In this document: positions 1-10,032 of the stretch, one piece after another | Layout: every line of letters begins with the position of its first letter | How positions within the stretch are numbered: the stretch's first letter is position 1 | Origin: Denticeps clupeoides | Lineage: Eukaryota; Chordata; Actinopteri; Clupeiformes; Denticipitidae | Direction of reading: 5' to 3' | DNA length: 64,000 bases | Assembly (NCBI RefSeq): GCF_900700375.1 | Contig: NC_041722.1 | Coordinates: 5,874,967-5,938,966 of the forward strand | The notes under the pieces: model-generated | The model's input: the letters and a program-made list of their open reading frames with translations, nothing else | Told to the model about the DNA's origin: nothing | Databases searched by the model: none | Translations under genes and position numbers: made by a program

Positions 1-173
1 AAAGGAATGCAAGTCATAATATCAAAATTTCAGTGCGTTGCATGACGTTTCCTTTCTGCATTGACCTGCAGAGCTTCAGCGCCCCCTCTGTCTTCCAGAC
101 TACATGTTTTAGTGATTAAGGAATGGGCAGATGCTTATATGGTATTCCATAACGTGAAGAAAGAACATGAGAA

Positions 174-303
174 GACTTGACTTTACTTTACTTTACTTGG
201 CAGATGCTTTTGTCCAAAGTGACTTACAAGAGGAAGACACCAGCAATTCTCATTCGGTTTCCATAGATTTTGAGTAAAAAAAAAGAGCCCTGATAATAGA
301 ACA
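174..303 (-). mobile_element. L2 LINE 3' tail insertion
   Basis: The TTTACTTTAC-type end and the motif GGCAGATGCTTTTGTCCAAA are the reverse complement of the 3' end of the L2 element at 24240-25755. Copy B reads straight through this point, so the severely 5'-truncated insertion came after the A/B duplication. Confidence 0.75.
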
Positions 304-783
304 CCAGCATAAAGACAAAATTTACAGAAACGTCCTTATAGGTGATGTTCTGCCTAGATTTTGTGAGTGTGAAAAGAGAGGCTGGAAATTGTGGCCAAAT
401 ATAATCAAATATATGAGGCGAAACATTAAAAAATGTGAAGGTGTGGATTCAGTCTTTAATAAGGTGAAAATAATGTTTTCTGTTTTTATATAGTGCTTAA
501 ATATGGGATGTATGACAGATAAGAGAACAGAAAATTTCTTACTGAAAATCTCTCTCAGTTTGTCCATATTTATATAAAGTTATGCTGACAAGAACAAGGC
601 ACATGTTTCAGGCTTCATTATCTATTAAATAGATTCATAAATGAATCCTTGCATTATTGCACCACCTACCAACATGCTCCTTAGAATCAGTATCATGCTC
701 CTTAGAAAGAATACAGAAGTAATCTTTCAATCTAGAATTATTGCACAAGTTCACGGCATTCCATAAATGTAAGTGTCTATTTC

Positions 784-995
784 GGGAATCACAGGAAAAT
801 AAACTGTACTAGTAACAGGAAAGTTGCGGGTTCAAATCCCGATCTGCCAATGTGCCACTGAGGTCCCCTTTATCAAGGTACCGTCCCCACCCCTTTCATG
901 GCCGCCCACTGCTCACCAAGGGTTAAATGCAGAGGACACAGTGCTTGCTTAGTCTTTATCACAATGAAAAAAACAATCACTTTTATGTTCACTTT
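784..995 (+). mobile_element. tRNA-derived SINE, family 1, degenerate
   Basis: It contains a box-B-like GGTTCAAATCCC, the 'gccactgaggtcccc' body and the 'ttaaatgcagaggacaca' 3' part of the SINE family seen intact at 8644-8869. Copy B has the same SINE at 19750-19960, so it predates the duplication. Confidence 0.75.
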
Positions 996-1589
996 TTGCA
1001 TGTAGTGCCCTGTCCCATCAGTAATGCATGGAAGTGTCAGTTACTATCTTACAAATAAATAGTGTAGAAACAAGATTGATGTTTTATGATATAGAGGATC
1101 CAATCCTGACATGATTATTGTCATTGGAATGATGGATATTGTTTATGTTAAAATTATTGTGGAAGGATCTACCTTTTGTTCTTACCACAACACCCATTTC
1201 TCGTGTTAGACAATTTTTATTGTCACTCTTTTTAACACTCTGACCTTCTGCAGAAGCATGTAACAAAAATAAATGCAGAAAATATCAGAGTTGACCATTA
1301 TCCACTGTCAATACTGCAGTTAAGTGGAGTTATTAGGAATAATAGTAACACAGCATTTAAAAACACAGCACCTGTGAACTTCCAAGCATCTAATAGTCCA
1401 TTTATATAGAGAAAATACAGATAATCATACTGTGTGAAAGATTACAAAGTAGGAATCAGCGATGTCTTATTCCATATGATTGAGTAACATGAGAGCATTT
1501 CATGCTTGAAATGACTGTTTACAGCTACACATTCTATACAATCCAGTGACAACCCAGTGGTTTGTGTTAAGAGTGTCACGTATATAGTG

Positions 1590-1622
1590 TGGATAAGGGC
1601 GTCTGATAAATGCTGCAAATGT
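1590..1622 (+). mobile_element. Very short SINE-2/L2-type 3' tail
   Basis: GGATAAGGGCGTCTGATAAA followed by TGCTGCAAATGTA is the 3' end shared by SINE family 2 and an L2-type LINE. It is missing at the matching place in copy B (about 20550), so it is a small insertion unique to A. Confidence 0.6.
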
Positions 1623-1836
1623 ATAATGAAGACGACTAGTAATTGTGAAAGAAGCAACACTACACGGGTTGCTGGACATGGCGAGGAAGGAGGACGCATA
1701 CGCACAGTGTCACCAGGCAGAGGTTTTATTACATGATGCACACAACGTCCGGAGTAGCCCCTTCCAAACCAGATCCTGACAGATTGCACTTTTAGTGATT
1801 AAGCACATTGAAATGTTACTTTTTCTATGAAATGTT

Positions 1837-2880
1837 TTAATTTTCCCTCACCACCACTCTAACCCTTTGGCTTCTTTGAAAGCTCTCCCTAAAAGCAAGT
1901 CGGATGTGCTCTTCTGGAATATTTTGATTCTGGGGAATCAAGACCTGAGCTATAGTGGTGCTTTGACCACTGTTCCGCCGACAATTCAGTTGAATTTGAA
2001 AGTTATGGAAGCCACCGGCCATTCCTTGCATGTCAATGCGAAGGTACCTTGTCTGGATTAAATTGGACCTTGCCTGGGTTACCAGGTGACAACTATGCCA
2101 ACGGTTCACACAATCGTCTACGTTGTTACTCCAACAACGACCATTTAGAATGCAGTTGTTATTATCTTGCACCGCGTATAAAACAATCTGCCGGTTTTCT
2201 CCATCAGGGAATTCATGGATAGGAATCTGTGACCCTGAGTTGCCACTCTGCCTTTTTCTGCGGGTAGATGAAACGTAGAGACACTCTGCTGGTTCCACAC
2301 TTCCACAGAAGTTCCACGATGCCCCCCTCGTCTTGCACCATGTGTACTTTTCACCATTTTCAGAACAGTCGTCTGGGCATTGTTCATCCTTGTAAGTAAC
2401 ACCTTGCTGTGGAGAGCAGTAGTCCCAACCTTGCTCAGTTGTGCACCAGTAGTAGTCTACTTCCCTGTCATAGCGACAATCATCCAGACATTCTTCATGG
2501 TATGTGCTGCTGTAGTAAATCATTTCTTTTGGCCTCGTAAAGCCACAGTAGCCCCAGGTCCCAGCAGTATTTAGCACCAGTAATACGACTAGCCATGGCG
2601 CCCACAGGGGTGACTGTTCTTGCAAGGGATATCTTTGTAATCATAGCCATTATCATTGGAGCAGTATTCCCCGTCACCTCTGGTTGTGGACCAGTAGTAA
2701 TTGGAAGAGCCAATATGGCAGATGCTGGTGCTGAATTCCACTGCTGAAATAGTTGTTCCTCACAATCTTTGTCACATCCTCACACATCTCCCTTGAAGAT
2801 CAGCGCCAGCCACGAAGATGGGCCACGGTGAGATGTTGACGGTGATGAGACGAAATACGGAGACAACTTTTTGAGACATT
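1837..2880 (-). pseudogene. Decayed copy of the modular secreted-protein gene
   Basis: This is the copy-A partner of the intact minus-strand gene at 21035-22141. A start codon at 2880 and a signal-peptide-like beginning are still visible. A deletion of about 20 bases soon after the signal peptide, compared with B, throws the frame out, and further small deletions fall in the first cysteine module. An open stretch of about 260 codons (to 1837) keeps the end of module 2, modules 3 and 4, the RRKR site and most of the C-terminal domain. The last 12 residues of the B protein are replaced by a stop created at a 3' deletion junction. The TATA-like promoter (minus strand, about 2944-2954) is still present. 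It could be transcribed as a shortened protein, but it has no evident signal peptide in frame, so I call it a pseudogene. Confidence 0.7.
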
Positions 2881-3138
2881 ATTTCAATTTTGGTGGAAAA
2901 TTGAATGAGATGGAATGAGAGTTCTGCTGCAGTTCTCTTCCTCTTTATTTATAGCTTGACAATGGACAACACCCTTTTCTCTCAAGTGCCAACCCCCTTC
3001 TCTTTTTAAAGTATTGAAAAATAAAGAAGAAAAAATAAATGAATGTGCAGCAAAACTTTAAACTGAATATCATTCCCATTGCCAGCTGTTGTCTGCTGAT
3101 ATTTCTTTCTCTCTTAATAATAAATTCAAATTCTAATT

Positions 3139-3287
3139 TTTTTTGTCACGTACACAGTACGATATGCAGTGAAATGCTTGTGCGACTGCTATAGACCTCA
3201 ATATAGCAAACGTATTATTCATATTGGGAGTCTGCTGAATTACTGCTCCTACCCTGCCACAGCCAGGGAATTCCCTGTGTAACAATT
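3139..3287. other. Short spacer of dispersed repeats
   Basis: It begins with a T-run and a 'tgtcacgtacacagta' motif typical of fish dispersed repeats. Bases 3210-3275 resemble 8060-8105 plus 8165-8190. No gene is seen. Confidence 0.4.
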
Positions 3288-3360
3288 CGCCTGAACAAGG
3301 ACTTGAACCCTGGACCCTCAGATTAAAAGTCTGATGCTCTACAAACTGAGCTATCCAGGC
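3288..3360 (-). tRNA. tRNA-Lys(TTT)
   Basis: The reverse complement folds as a 73-nt tRNA. The acceptor stem is GCCTGGA/TTCAGGC (one G-T pair), the D arm GCTC...GAGC, the anticodon stem TCAGA/TCTGA with loop CTTTTAA (anticodon TTT), and the T arm CAGGG-TTCAAGT-CCTTG, with discriminator G. Boxes A and B are intact. No clear T-run lies directly downstream, so expression is less certain than for the copy at 4271-4343. Confidence 0.85.
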
Positions 3361-3489
3361 TCTTACAAAGATCTAGACGTCTATGTACATAGACGTGTGT
3401 ATAGACGTCTAGTGGGATACTTTGGACTGTTCTAGTTCCTTTTGGAAGAAAGGAGTAGTAGCAGAGTCCTAGAAGCACATCCTGGGATC

Positions 3490-3845
3490 AGTGAGATGTC
3501 TTGAAGAGCTGTCTTGAGCTGTTGTTTGAAAATACTCAGTGACTGAGCTGTTCTGATCTCGAGGAAGTTCATTCCACCACCGAGGGGCCAAGACGGAGAA
3601 GAGTCTAGATGAATGTCTTCCTTTTACCTTCAGAGATGGAGGAACCAGGCGAGCAGTACTGGAGGCTCGAAGAATACGAGGTGCAGTGCGAGGTGTAATA
3701 AGGGATGTGAGGTAGGATGGTGCTACTCCATGTTTGGCTTTGTAGGCCAGCATCAGTATTTTGAATCTGATTTGCGCAGCTACTGGGAGTCAGTGGAGGG
3801 AACGTAGCAGAGGGGCGGTGTGGGAGAATTTGGGAATCCCATCCT
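3490..3845 (-). mobile_element. L2-type LINE fragment (C-terminal part of ORF2)
   Basis: On the minus strand it encodes the C-terminal part of the L2-type protein also seen at 51748-52654 and 33823-34230, with motifs LAYKAKHG, TPRTAPRILRASS and RWWNELP. The element is truncated at both ends and has frame damage near its 3' end. The DNA beyond 3845 up to about 4180 is open on the minus strand, but I do not recognise it. Confidence 0.75.
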
Positions 3846-4270
3846 TTCTACATCATCTCTTGTCAGAGATGATTCTGGCACTTGTGGACTCCTGGATAAA
3901 TTCTGCTGGTGGCAGGGCAGTGACCGTAACCTTGACCGTCTCACTCCTGTACTAAGATGCTGCCACAGGTTCTCCTGGAGCACCTCCACACTTGTGTTCA
4001 GTGAAGAGCTGGTGTTCTCCTTAACCAGGTGCTTAATATACCTTGCAGAGCTGTCCTCTGTACGTGAAAAATACAATTTAAATTTCCATTCGATCAGAGC
4101 AAAGTTGATACCTCCAAAATTAGTACTGACAAAGGTAAATTCGGGAGAAAAAAAAAGTCGAAACAGCGCCAAATCATCTTAGTGGTCAGAAATATATTAC
4201 ATCCGTACTGTTAAGGACTACCATTGAAAATGAATGGAAAAAGATAAGTTTAACAATCCACGCCAAAATT

Positions 4271-4343
4271 TGCCTGAACAGGGACTTGAACCCCGGACCC
4301 TCAGATTAAAAGCCTGATGCTCTGCCAACTGAGCTATTCAGGC
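4271..4343 (-). tRNA. tRNA-Lys(TTT)
   Basis: The reverse complement gives acceptor GCCTGAA/TTCAGGC (7 Watson-Crick pairs), D arm GCTC...GAGC, anticodon stem TCAGG/TCTGA with loop CTTTTAA (TTT) and T arm CGGGG-TTCAAGT-CCCTG, with discriminator A. A TTTT run follows a few bases downstream on the minus strand, as expected for Pol III termination. It sits about 0.9 kb from the other tRNA-Lys on the same strand. The two differ at several stem positions, most of which keep pairing. Confidence 0.9.
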
Positions 4344-4559
4344 TCTTAAAAGAAGTAAGTTAGTTCGTAAAAGAAGTAACTCGTAAGGAGTGAGTCACGT
4401 CTAGGTTTGGTTCAGAAAGATAAATGGGTGCCAGGGCCAAAGGACAACGTGGTAGAAAAATAATTTACTTATAGAAAAGAAATAACCAAAGAACAGTCAC
4501 AACAGCAACTTCCCAAAAGTGGCAGGGTCCAATGTGTACACATCATAAACGGAAATGTG

Positions 4560-4800
4560 ACTTTGTCAGATTATTGAACGAGTTATAATACGAGTTCCTC
4601 TAGCCTGTATATGGTTCTGCAGTGGATAGAAATGGTGATAGGTGTGAAGGGTGCCTTGATCGTTTAGAGAGCAGGAGCTCAGACGGTCTTATCCCGAATT
4701 TGTTCCCTTATTTCAGCATAAGCGGATAGGTAACCTCCCGTCTCTCATACTGTTCCCCAGACAATTTCACCCCTCGCTTAAAAAAGGAATTCGTGGCTTG
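4560..4800 (+). repeat. Dispersed repeat, unclassified
   Basis: Segments such as 'acgagtt', 'ctgcagtgg', 'gagagcag' with 'gctcaga', and 'ggtaacctcccgt' with 'tctcat' recur in the same order at 63741-64000. They match an abundant dispersed repeat known from fishes. No coding potential is seen and the class is unknown to me. Confidence 0.6.
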
Positions 4801-5547
4801 AAAACGTGTGAAGTATTGCAGTTTCTCGTGATTGGATGTCAAAATGAGCTCAAAAGTATTTAGTTGCGTCACGCGAGACCCTGAAGAACCGGTGGGTTCA
4901 TTTGATTTCTTTTAGGGAAAAACGCCAAGATGACTTCCTGTCTGCACCAAATATGGTGGTTGGTGACGTCATTTCCGTGAACGGCCGCTCACTTCTATTG
5001 GCATCTCTCCTCCTCGTCCCGCCTCTCTCCTGCTTATTATCATTTAAACCTACAGAAACGGCGCGTCCTGGGGAAATTTCATTGTGGGAATGGATAAAGG
5101 TGTCTGTAATCCTGCACCACGGCAAAATTTCGTAAAGAGAACAACTTCTAAAGTCTCTTTATCGACTATGCTAACACGTTAACGATCTTCTTCTTCTCCC
5201 GTCTGTTAACACAATTCTTCCCTTCAGCTGCACCACATGGACCCCTGCTGGTCGGGCATTTTAACAATCATGACATATATATATATATATTATTATACAA
5301 CGAATTGTTAGTTTTCTGCTCTCTGAGCCGCTTCAGCGTGATCGCTACCAATCACATTGTTTCTGAGTTTTTATTCTTCAGTGTGAGTGGCTGAAAAAAA
5401 AGCGACATCATCCCTTTCAACTTTCTCTCTTCTCCCCTGCTCATCAGCCAGTTTAGTTCTCAGCATTTCCTTTTCTCTATTTAAGCAGCAAGTTTACAAG
5501 AAAGAACTCATCTCAAAATTACATGCTGTAACTACACAGCTTTTAAA
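4801..5547. other. Non-coding stretch, nothing recognised
   Basis: There is no convincing gene. A pair of overlapping antiparallel open frames near 4900-5130 has no recognisable similarity. A short (TA)n run lies at about 5275-5290. Confidence 0.4.
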
Positions 5548-6172
5548 ATGAAGTAATGGATGAAGGCAATTGAGCGTATCAGGCGTGACAGGAAGAAAAC
5601 TCCTCCGCAGGCCAACTCGACCTCAGTCCAGATGAATCTGGTTGAGACATTGTTGGAAAAGATCCACAGACTCGAGGGGTCAGTGGAGAAATAAATGGAA
5701 CCTGAAGGCTTGTAATGAACATCTGAAGATGGCTCTTGATGTGGCACAAGACAAGCAAATTGCCATGCAGGTCATTCAGAATGAAGAACAGAAGACTGGA
5801 AGCAGAAAAGGATTGTGAACACCTGCGATGTGAGGAGCTTGAAAGAAAGCTGAGATACAGATCCGAGAAGCAGTAGAAAAGCGTTTCAGTGACGTGAACG
5901 AGATCTGTGACCAGATGCAAATGGTGAGACGTCTCCAAACGCAACTTCTCGAAGAGATGCTGGAGAAGGAGAAGAAGGAAAAGGAAATGTTGAGAACTAA
6001 ACTGGCTGATGAGCAGGGGAGAAGAGAGAAAGTTGAAAGGGAGCTTGAAGCAGAAGAAGAAAGCAGGAAAGAGGCAGAGATGCTTCTCCTGGAGACTGAG
6101 ACCTACTTCCAAAATCAGCTGGAGAACAAAGAAAGGCACTTCCAAGAGACACTCCAGCAAATGATGATCTGA
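5548..6172 (+). pseudogene. Coiled-coil protein relic
   Basis: The sequence encodes stretches rich in Glu, Lys, Arg and Leu with heptad-like spacing. Near 5560-5690 it reads IRRDRKK and LLEKIHRLEG. From 5894 to 6172 it is an uninterrupted frame reading LEEMLEKEKKEKEM and DEQGRREKVERELEAEEE, ending in a TGA. The frame between about 5550 and 5890 is broken by stops and shifts, so this is not one intact exon. Many families have such coiled coils, so I give no gene name. The codons look like an old protein-coding sequence rather than a repeat, and it may belong to the same fragmented gene cluster as the PHR exons that follow. Spliced expression of the last part is possible. Confidence 0.45.
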
Positions 6173-6263
6173 GATGAAAAAGACAAAAGACGAGATGAGA
6201 ATCTTACAGGAGAAGAACTCAACAGAGAACTGAAAGCAAAAATATACATTTTATACATATATA

Positions 6264-6370
6264 CAGGGCAGTGGTGGCCTAAAAGCAGAGGACACAATTC
6301 GTTGTGTCACCATGTGCTGTGCTGCAGTGTTTTACAACGAAAATCACTTCACTATCATTTTTCACAAGTA
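6264..6370 (+). mobile_element. SINE family 1, internally deleted
   Basis: 'gggcagtggtggcct' is joined directly to 'aaaagcagaggacaca' and the 'gtgctgtgctgcagtg' 3' end. Most of the body is missing. Confidence 0.75.
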
Positions 6371-6497
6371 GCTGTTTGCAAAGTCCACTTAATGCTCAAT
6401 TTAATCCCCATTTTTTTTAACAGGACACACACACAGACAATTTCTTCACTCTGGGATGGTGTGTGTGTTTCATATGCTTCACCTTCTCTCTCAACAG

Positions 6498-6887
6498 ATC
6501 CTCGAGAGTGACATAAATCAAACGCTGGGACAGAACGAAACAGGGTTTAACTGTGATGGCACGGCCAGTACGTTCAGGGTCATGTTCAAGGAGCCTGTTG
6601 AAATTTTACCCAATATCAGCTACACTGCCTGTGCAACTCTAAAGGTGCTCATGTATACTATATTAAGAGTAAAATTCTGTTGCTGGATAGATTTTCATTA
6701 ATTCATTTACAAATGCGCTGCATTTCAGGGGCCTGATTCACACTACGGCACAAGAGGTTTAAAGAAAGTGACGCACAAATCATCAACAGGGACCAAAACA
6801 ACATTTTTCTTCTGCAGCTCACCTGGAAATAACAATGGTACGTCTGTCGAAGACGGACAAATCCCTGAAATCATCTTTTATACCTAA
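6498..6887 (+). CDS. BTBD1/2/3/6-type PHR domain, last two exons
   Basis: Two in-phase exons are clear. The first is 6498-6644 (acceptor ctctcaacag, donor gtgctc, 49 codons). The second is 6729-6887 (acceptor catttcag, 52 codons plus TAA). They encode [38 protein letters not shown] and a C-terminal [12 protein letters not shown] before IFYT-stop. That is the end of the PHR beta-sandwich shared by BTB-BACK-PHR proteins, cullin-3 adaptors that bind substrates or topoisomerase. The intron is 84 bases. No upstream BTB, BACK or N-terminal PHR exon is visible, although the full protein needs about 350 more residues. This is therefore either a gene whose other exons were lost to transposon insertion, or a duplicated 3' fragment. 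Both exons are free of stops and keep good splice sites. The family is certain; the paralog (BTBD2-like is my best guess) is not. Confidence 0.75.
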
Positions 6888-7576
6888 ACAAAGAAGCTCC
6901 GGTTTTGATTGGGACGAGCGTACCTCATATTTAGGTATGGACAGAGACTGAGACTGAAGCCTGTTGCTGTCTGCTTCCTGCAGTGTGTGTGTACCAGCCT
7001 GGCATCTCAAGGAGAGTAATAAAATGTTTGCATCGTATACTACGTCATGTCTCATTCGTCTAATGACTGAGGGATTGAATTATGTCTTTTAATCAGTTGC
7101 ATTTGTAACTTGCATTTGTGTGTTTTAAAATGTCGTTGTAATGGACGTTTGTACAAATGTTGAATGTTTGCATGTTAAGGCAACAAAGAAGGAAAATTTA
7201 GCTGTGTCTCAAGCTACAGGCACCTGCTTTTTCTTCTGATGTGCCATGTATGAAATAACTGTTCCTCGTAAAAAAGACTTTGGCTGTGTCCCAGTGAAGG
7301 TAAGGTTTTACCTTGGGAGTTTTGTTTTCATTGATAAAATATGTAAACTGATGCATAAAATATGTTCTGCAAATGGGGTCCTTTAGTAAATGATGAAAAA
7401 GAAAGCTCTTAAAATATTGGCGCATGATCCTACCTATCAAACATGAAGCCACTCTGTCTGCCTTAGGTGTAAAGAAATAGAAGAGGTCTTGTGTATATTT
7501 GAATATATTACATGACCAGACCTTTCGGGCAGCAGCAGATGATCTGACTGGCTGGAGCAGCATCTAATAAACAAGC
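6888..7576. other. 3' flank of the PHR exons, nothing recognised
   Basis: Unique-looking, AT-rich DNA. A 121-codon minus-strand open frame at 7198-7563 has no recognisable motif, and I do not support it as a gene. Confidence 0.4.
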
Positions 7577-8012
7577 CACTGAAGTAGCTCCTTATTTGGA
7601 TTGTCAGTTCCTACTTAAATACTGCTCACATCTGCAGTACCGTATTACACCGGTACGTCAGCGAGTCTCAACATCCTGAACTATTAGAAATGGTATCAAG
7701 TATTACCTGTCTGGCCCGACACTGTTTTTGCTTAACATTTTACATGGGAACTGTGTATTGGATTGATGAATGCCATTATTTTACAAAAAAAACATTCAGT
7801 TCAAAAACTCTGGGTCACTAAAATAGGATGTGTAAAATTATCAACTAATACCTTCCTGGCCCAAAACATTTTTCACTGTAAAATTGAACTGGGAACTTTG
7901 CCCCTGTGCACATAGATTTATGATGAATATGGATATTTCAATGTAAAATAACTAGTATTGCAGCCTGCAGTGGAACAGACCATTTGAATAAGGAGCTGTG
8001 AATAAGAAGCCT
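7577..8012. mobile_element. MITE-like element with imperfect terminal inverted repeats
   Basis: The left end AGCTCCTTATTTGGA...CAGTTCC is mirrored by the right end GGAACAGACC...AATAAGGAGCT, about 420 bases apart, with no coding capacity between. The inside also has two related halves ('cctgtctggcccgacac' and 'ccttcctggcccaaaac'). A flanking duplication was not clear. Confidence 0.5.
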
Positions 8013-8643
8013 TCTTCTTAATTCTATCACATCAAGCAGGCCATGGTTCATCTCACCAATATAGATGTGAAACAGTTATTCATATTGGGAGTCTGCTGCG
8101 TTACTGCTCCTACCCTGTTTGTGCACTTTGTGTGGCATCCAGCTCGGGCCAACAAGCTCCTGCAACAGCCAGGGAATTCCCCGCATAACCTGGTTGTGAT
8201 GAATCGGATGTGGCCGGTTCCTGTGAATTCGCTGGCTGATGGGTAGCTGGTTCAGCTGGATGGGCAAATCCAGGGTCTCTAGCACGTTTTCTTTCCTGAA
8301 TTCTATTTGTAATTGTCTGTTGAAGATCTTGACTAAACATCACTTACCATGAGAATACATGTTACTAAAGGCTTTAGCTGTACATGTACCTGCTACGTGA
8401 ACAGTAACAACAAGACAACATAATTCTGCTCGTATGATGTTTGTATCCGTACAAACTCGTGTTTGGGACCCATTGTCCATTTCACTCGTGAACTGAGCAG
8501 ATCCATGTTTTTAAAACGTTTTAAGAAGAGGAGCAGCTTATAGGACTGAACCGCCCTCTTGTCAGTATTTCATGCACAAAACTGTAGCACATTTTCTTTC
8601 CTGATAATACAGCGTTTAGCGAACACCCTTGTCCAGAGCGACT
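8013..8643. other. Non-coding; partial repeat shared with 3210-3275
   Basis: Bases 8060-8190 ('ttattcatattgggagtctg', 'actgctcctaccctg', 'cagccagggaattcc') recur in shorter form at 3210-3275. The rest shows nothing I recognise. Confidence 0.4.
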
Positions 8644-8869
8644 GGGGCAGTGGTGGCCTAGCGATTAAGGAAGCGGCCCTGTAATCAGAAGGTTGTCGGT
8701 TCAAATCCCAGTCCACCAAGGTGCCGTCCCCACACACTGCTCCCCAGGTGCCTGTCATGGCTGCCCACTGCTCACTCAGGGTGATGGGTTAAATGCAGAG
8801 GACAAATTTCACTGTGTGCACCGTGTGCTGTGCTGCTGTGTATCACATGTGACAATCAATTCACTTTCA
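8644..8869 (+). mobile_element. tRNA-derived SINE, family 1, near full length
   Basis: It starts GGGCAGTGGTGGCCTAGCG and has A-box-like TGGCCTAGCGATTAAGG and B-box GGTTCAAATCC. The body reads 'caccaaggtgccg', then 'gctgcccactgctcac' and 'gttaaatgcagaggac', and the 3' end is 'tcacatgtgacaatca'. It serves as a reference copy for the family in this window. Confidence 0.9.
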
Positions 8870-9055
8870 ATTACAACAGGGACAGTGTGTGCCACACCCG
8901 GACACCTTTGCCATCAGTGGACATTTGCAGACATGTTGGGACTGCAGCCCATTCCAAAACCAAACATGGTGATAGATTACTAGTGCTAATGACTTGAAAT
9001 CAAAGCATTCTGAATGGTGAACTAGTGTCTTGTGACATTACAACCACAAACTTAA

Positions 9056-9272
9056 GTGAAGTGAAGTGACTGTCATCCTGAAACACTGCAGCACAGGACA
9101 CAGTGACACAACAAAATGTGTCCTCGGCTTTTAACCATCACCCTTGGAAGCAGTGTGTGAGGACTTTGCTCAGTGGCACCTCAGTGGCACCTTGGCAGGT
9201 TTGGATTCAAACCAGCAACCTACTGATTTCAGGGCTGCTTCCTTAACCTCTAGGCCACCACTGTCCACTGTC
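9056..9272 (-). mobile_element. SINE family 1, variant copy
   Basis: Reverse-complement SINE. Its 3' end is 'agtgaagtgactgtcat' with a 'ctgcagcacaggacacagtg' variant tail, and its 5' end is 'ttaacctctaggccaccact'. The body is partly deleted. Confidence 0.85.
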
Positions 9273-9295
9273 CCAATAATATTAAGTCACTTACA

Positions 9296-9412
9296 TTTTT
9301 GATGAAATAGTGACTGTTTTTATCTATTTTAGCAACGAAAATAGATCCAATGAATCCAAACAAAGATCGCAATTTTCCTTTTTCATTTTTTTTTCCTGCC
9401 GTCCTGTAGCCT
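9296..9412 (+). repeat. Dispersed repeat, partner at 17561-17650
   Basis: 'tctattttagcaacgaaaat' with 'agatccaatgaatc' and a T-rich 3' side recurs at 17561-17650 with few changes. It is unclassified. Confidence 0.6.
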
Positions 9413-9599
9413 ACTCGCGCTCACCCGGTTGAGAACCACTGTACTATATGAAAGGAACTGAACAATTGAATGACCAGGGAAATTACTTAACAGAAGTGTT
9501 CACAATAGATATTAATATCTTTACATATATTCACATAATACATATGAGTCAGCATTTAATGGTGATTACAAGTAATATTCATCTTGTCTTGGTCTCCAG

Positions 9600-9804
9600 G
9601 CTGGCTTTCCAATCAAGGTGGATTTCAGCTCATTTCTCCAGGCCCTGACCTGTGGTCCTTTCACTCGACTCCACTCTGTCATGGAGGAAGCTATTCAGTG
9701 CATCCGTGCTGAGGGCGGGAAAGCAGCTCTTCTCACAAAAAACTTCCTGTTGCCAAGTGGAGCCTCTTTCCTGCCTGTGAACAGCTCACACTTTCATGTG
9801 GTGG
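9600..9804 (+). CDS. ACAD10/EPHX2-type HAD-domain exon (isolated fragment)
   Basis: A polypyrimidine stretch and acceptor (ttggtctccag) precede an open exon that begins AGFPIKVDFSSFLQAL. It continues through MEEAIQCIRAEGGKAALLTK, NFLLPSGASFLPV and HFHVV, and ends at a good donor (GG|gtaaat). The pattern 'EAI..IRA.G.K.A.LT.NF.LP.G.SFLP' is that of the N-terminal haloacid-dehalogenase-like phosphatase domain of ACAD10, also shared by soluble epoxide hydrolase. The exon is 68 codons plus one base. No other exon of the protein (HAD core, aminoglycoside-phosphotransferase-like or acyl-CoA dehydrogenase parts) is seen nearby, and a LINE lies 230 bases downstream. I take it as one surviving exon of a duplicated or scattered gene. 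The family call rests on memory of the motif. Confidence 0.55.
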
Positions 9805-10032
9805 GTAAATGAGAGATTTCTACTTTTTCCTAATTTACACAGTATTAGGCGATTCTCTGGAAAATGAAACTAAAAAGATGGTAAAAAGAAATTCTGTAAT
9901 ATTTGCTCTTTTGCTTGTCTTAATGTTTAAGATGGATACTCAGATAATGTGGAACATCGAAGGTTTTAAAGACATTTAAAACATGGTTATCTATCGCAAT
10001 CTAAAATATTTACTAATTTCAATGGAATTCAG

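Larger units (their letters stand above)
1..3138. repeat. Segmental duplication, copy A
   Basis: This stretch aligns base by base with about 19276-22400 (copy B), with small indels. Both hold the same minus-strand secreted-protein gene, its promoter and its 3' flank. Copy A has its own insertions (an L2 tail near 174-303 and a SINE/LINE tail at 1590-1622). It also lacks about 250-290 bases present in B at roughly 20780-21070, just 3' of the gene. The match stops near 3138, where B meets a solo LTR soon after. The left edge lies outside the window. Confidence 0.9.

Noticed and set aside
3846-4180. Open frames on both strands near 3.8-4.2 kb
   Set aside because: The minus frame continues from the L2 fragment into unrecognised DNA. 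I could not link it to a protein family.
7198-7563. 121-codon minus-strand open frame
   Set aside because: No ATG context, motif, splice support or family likeness; AT-rich background makes it unconvincing.
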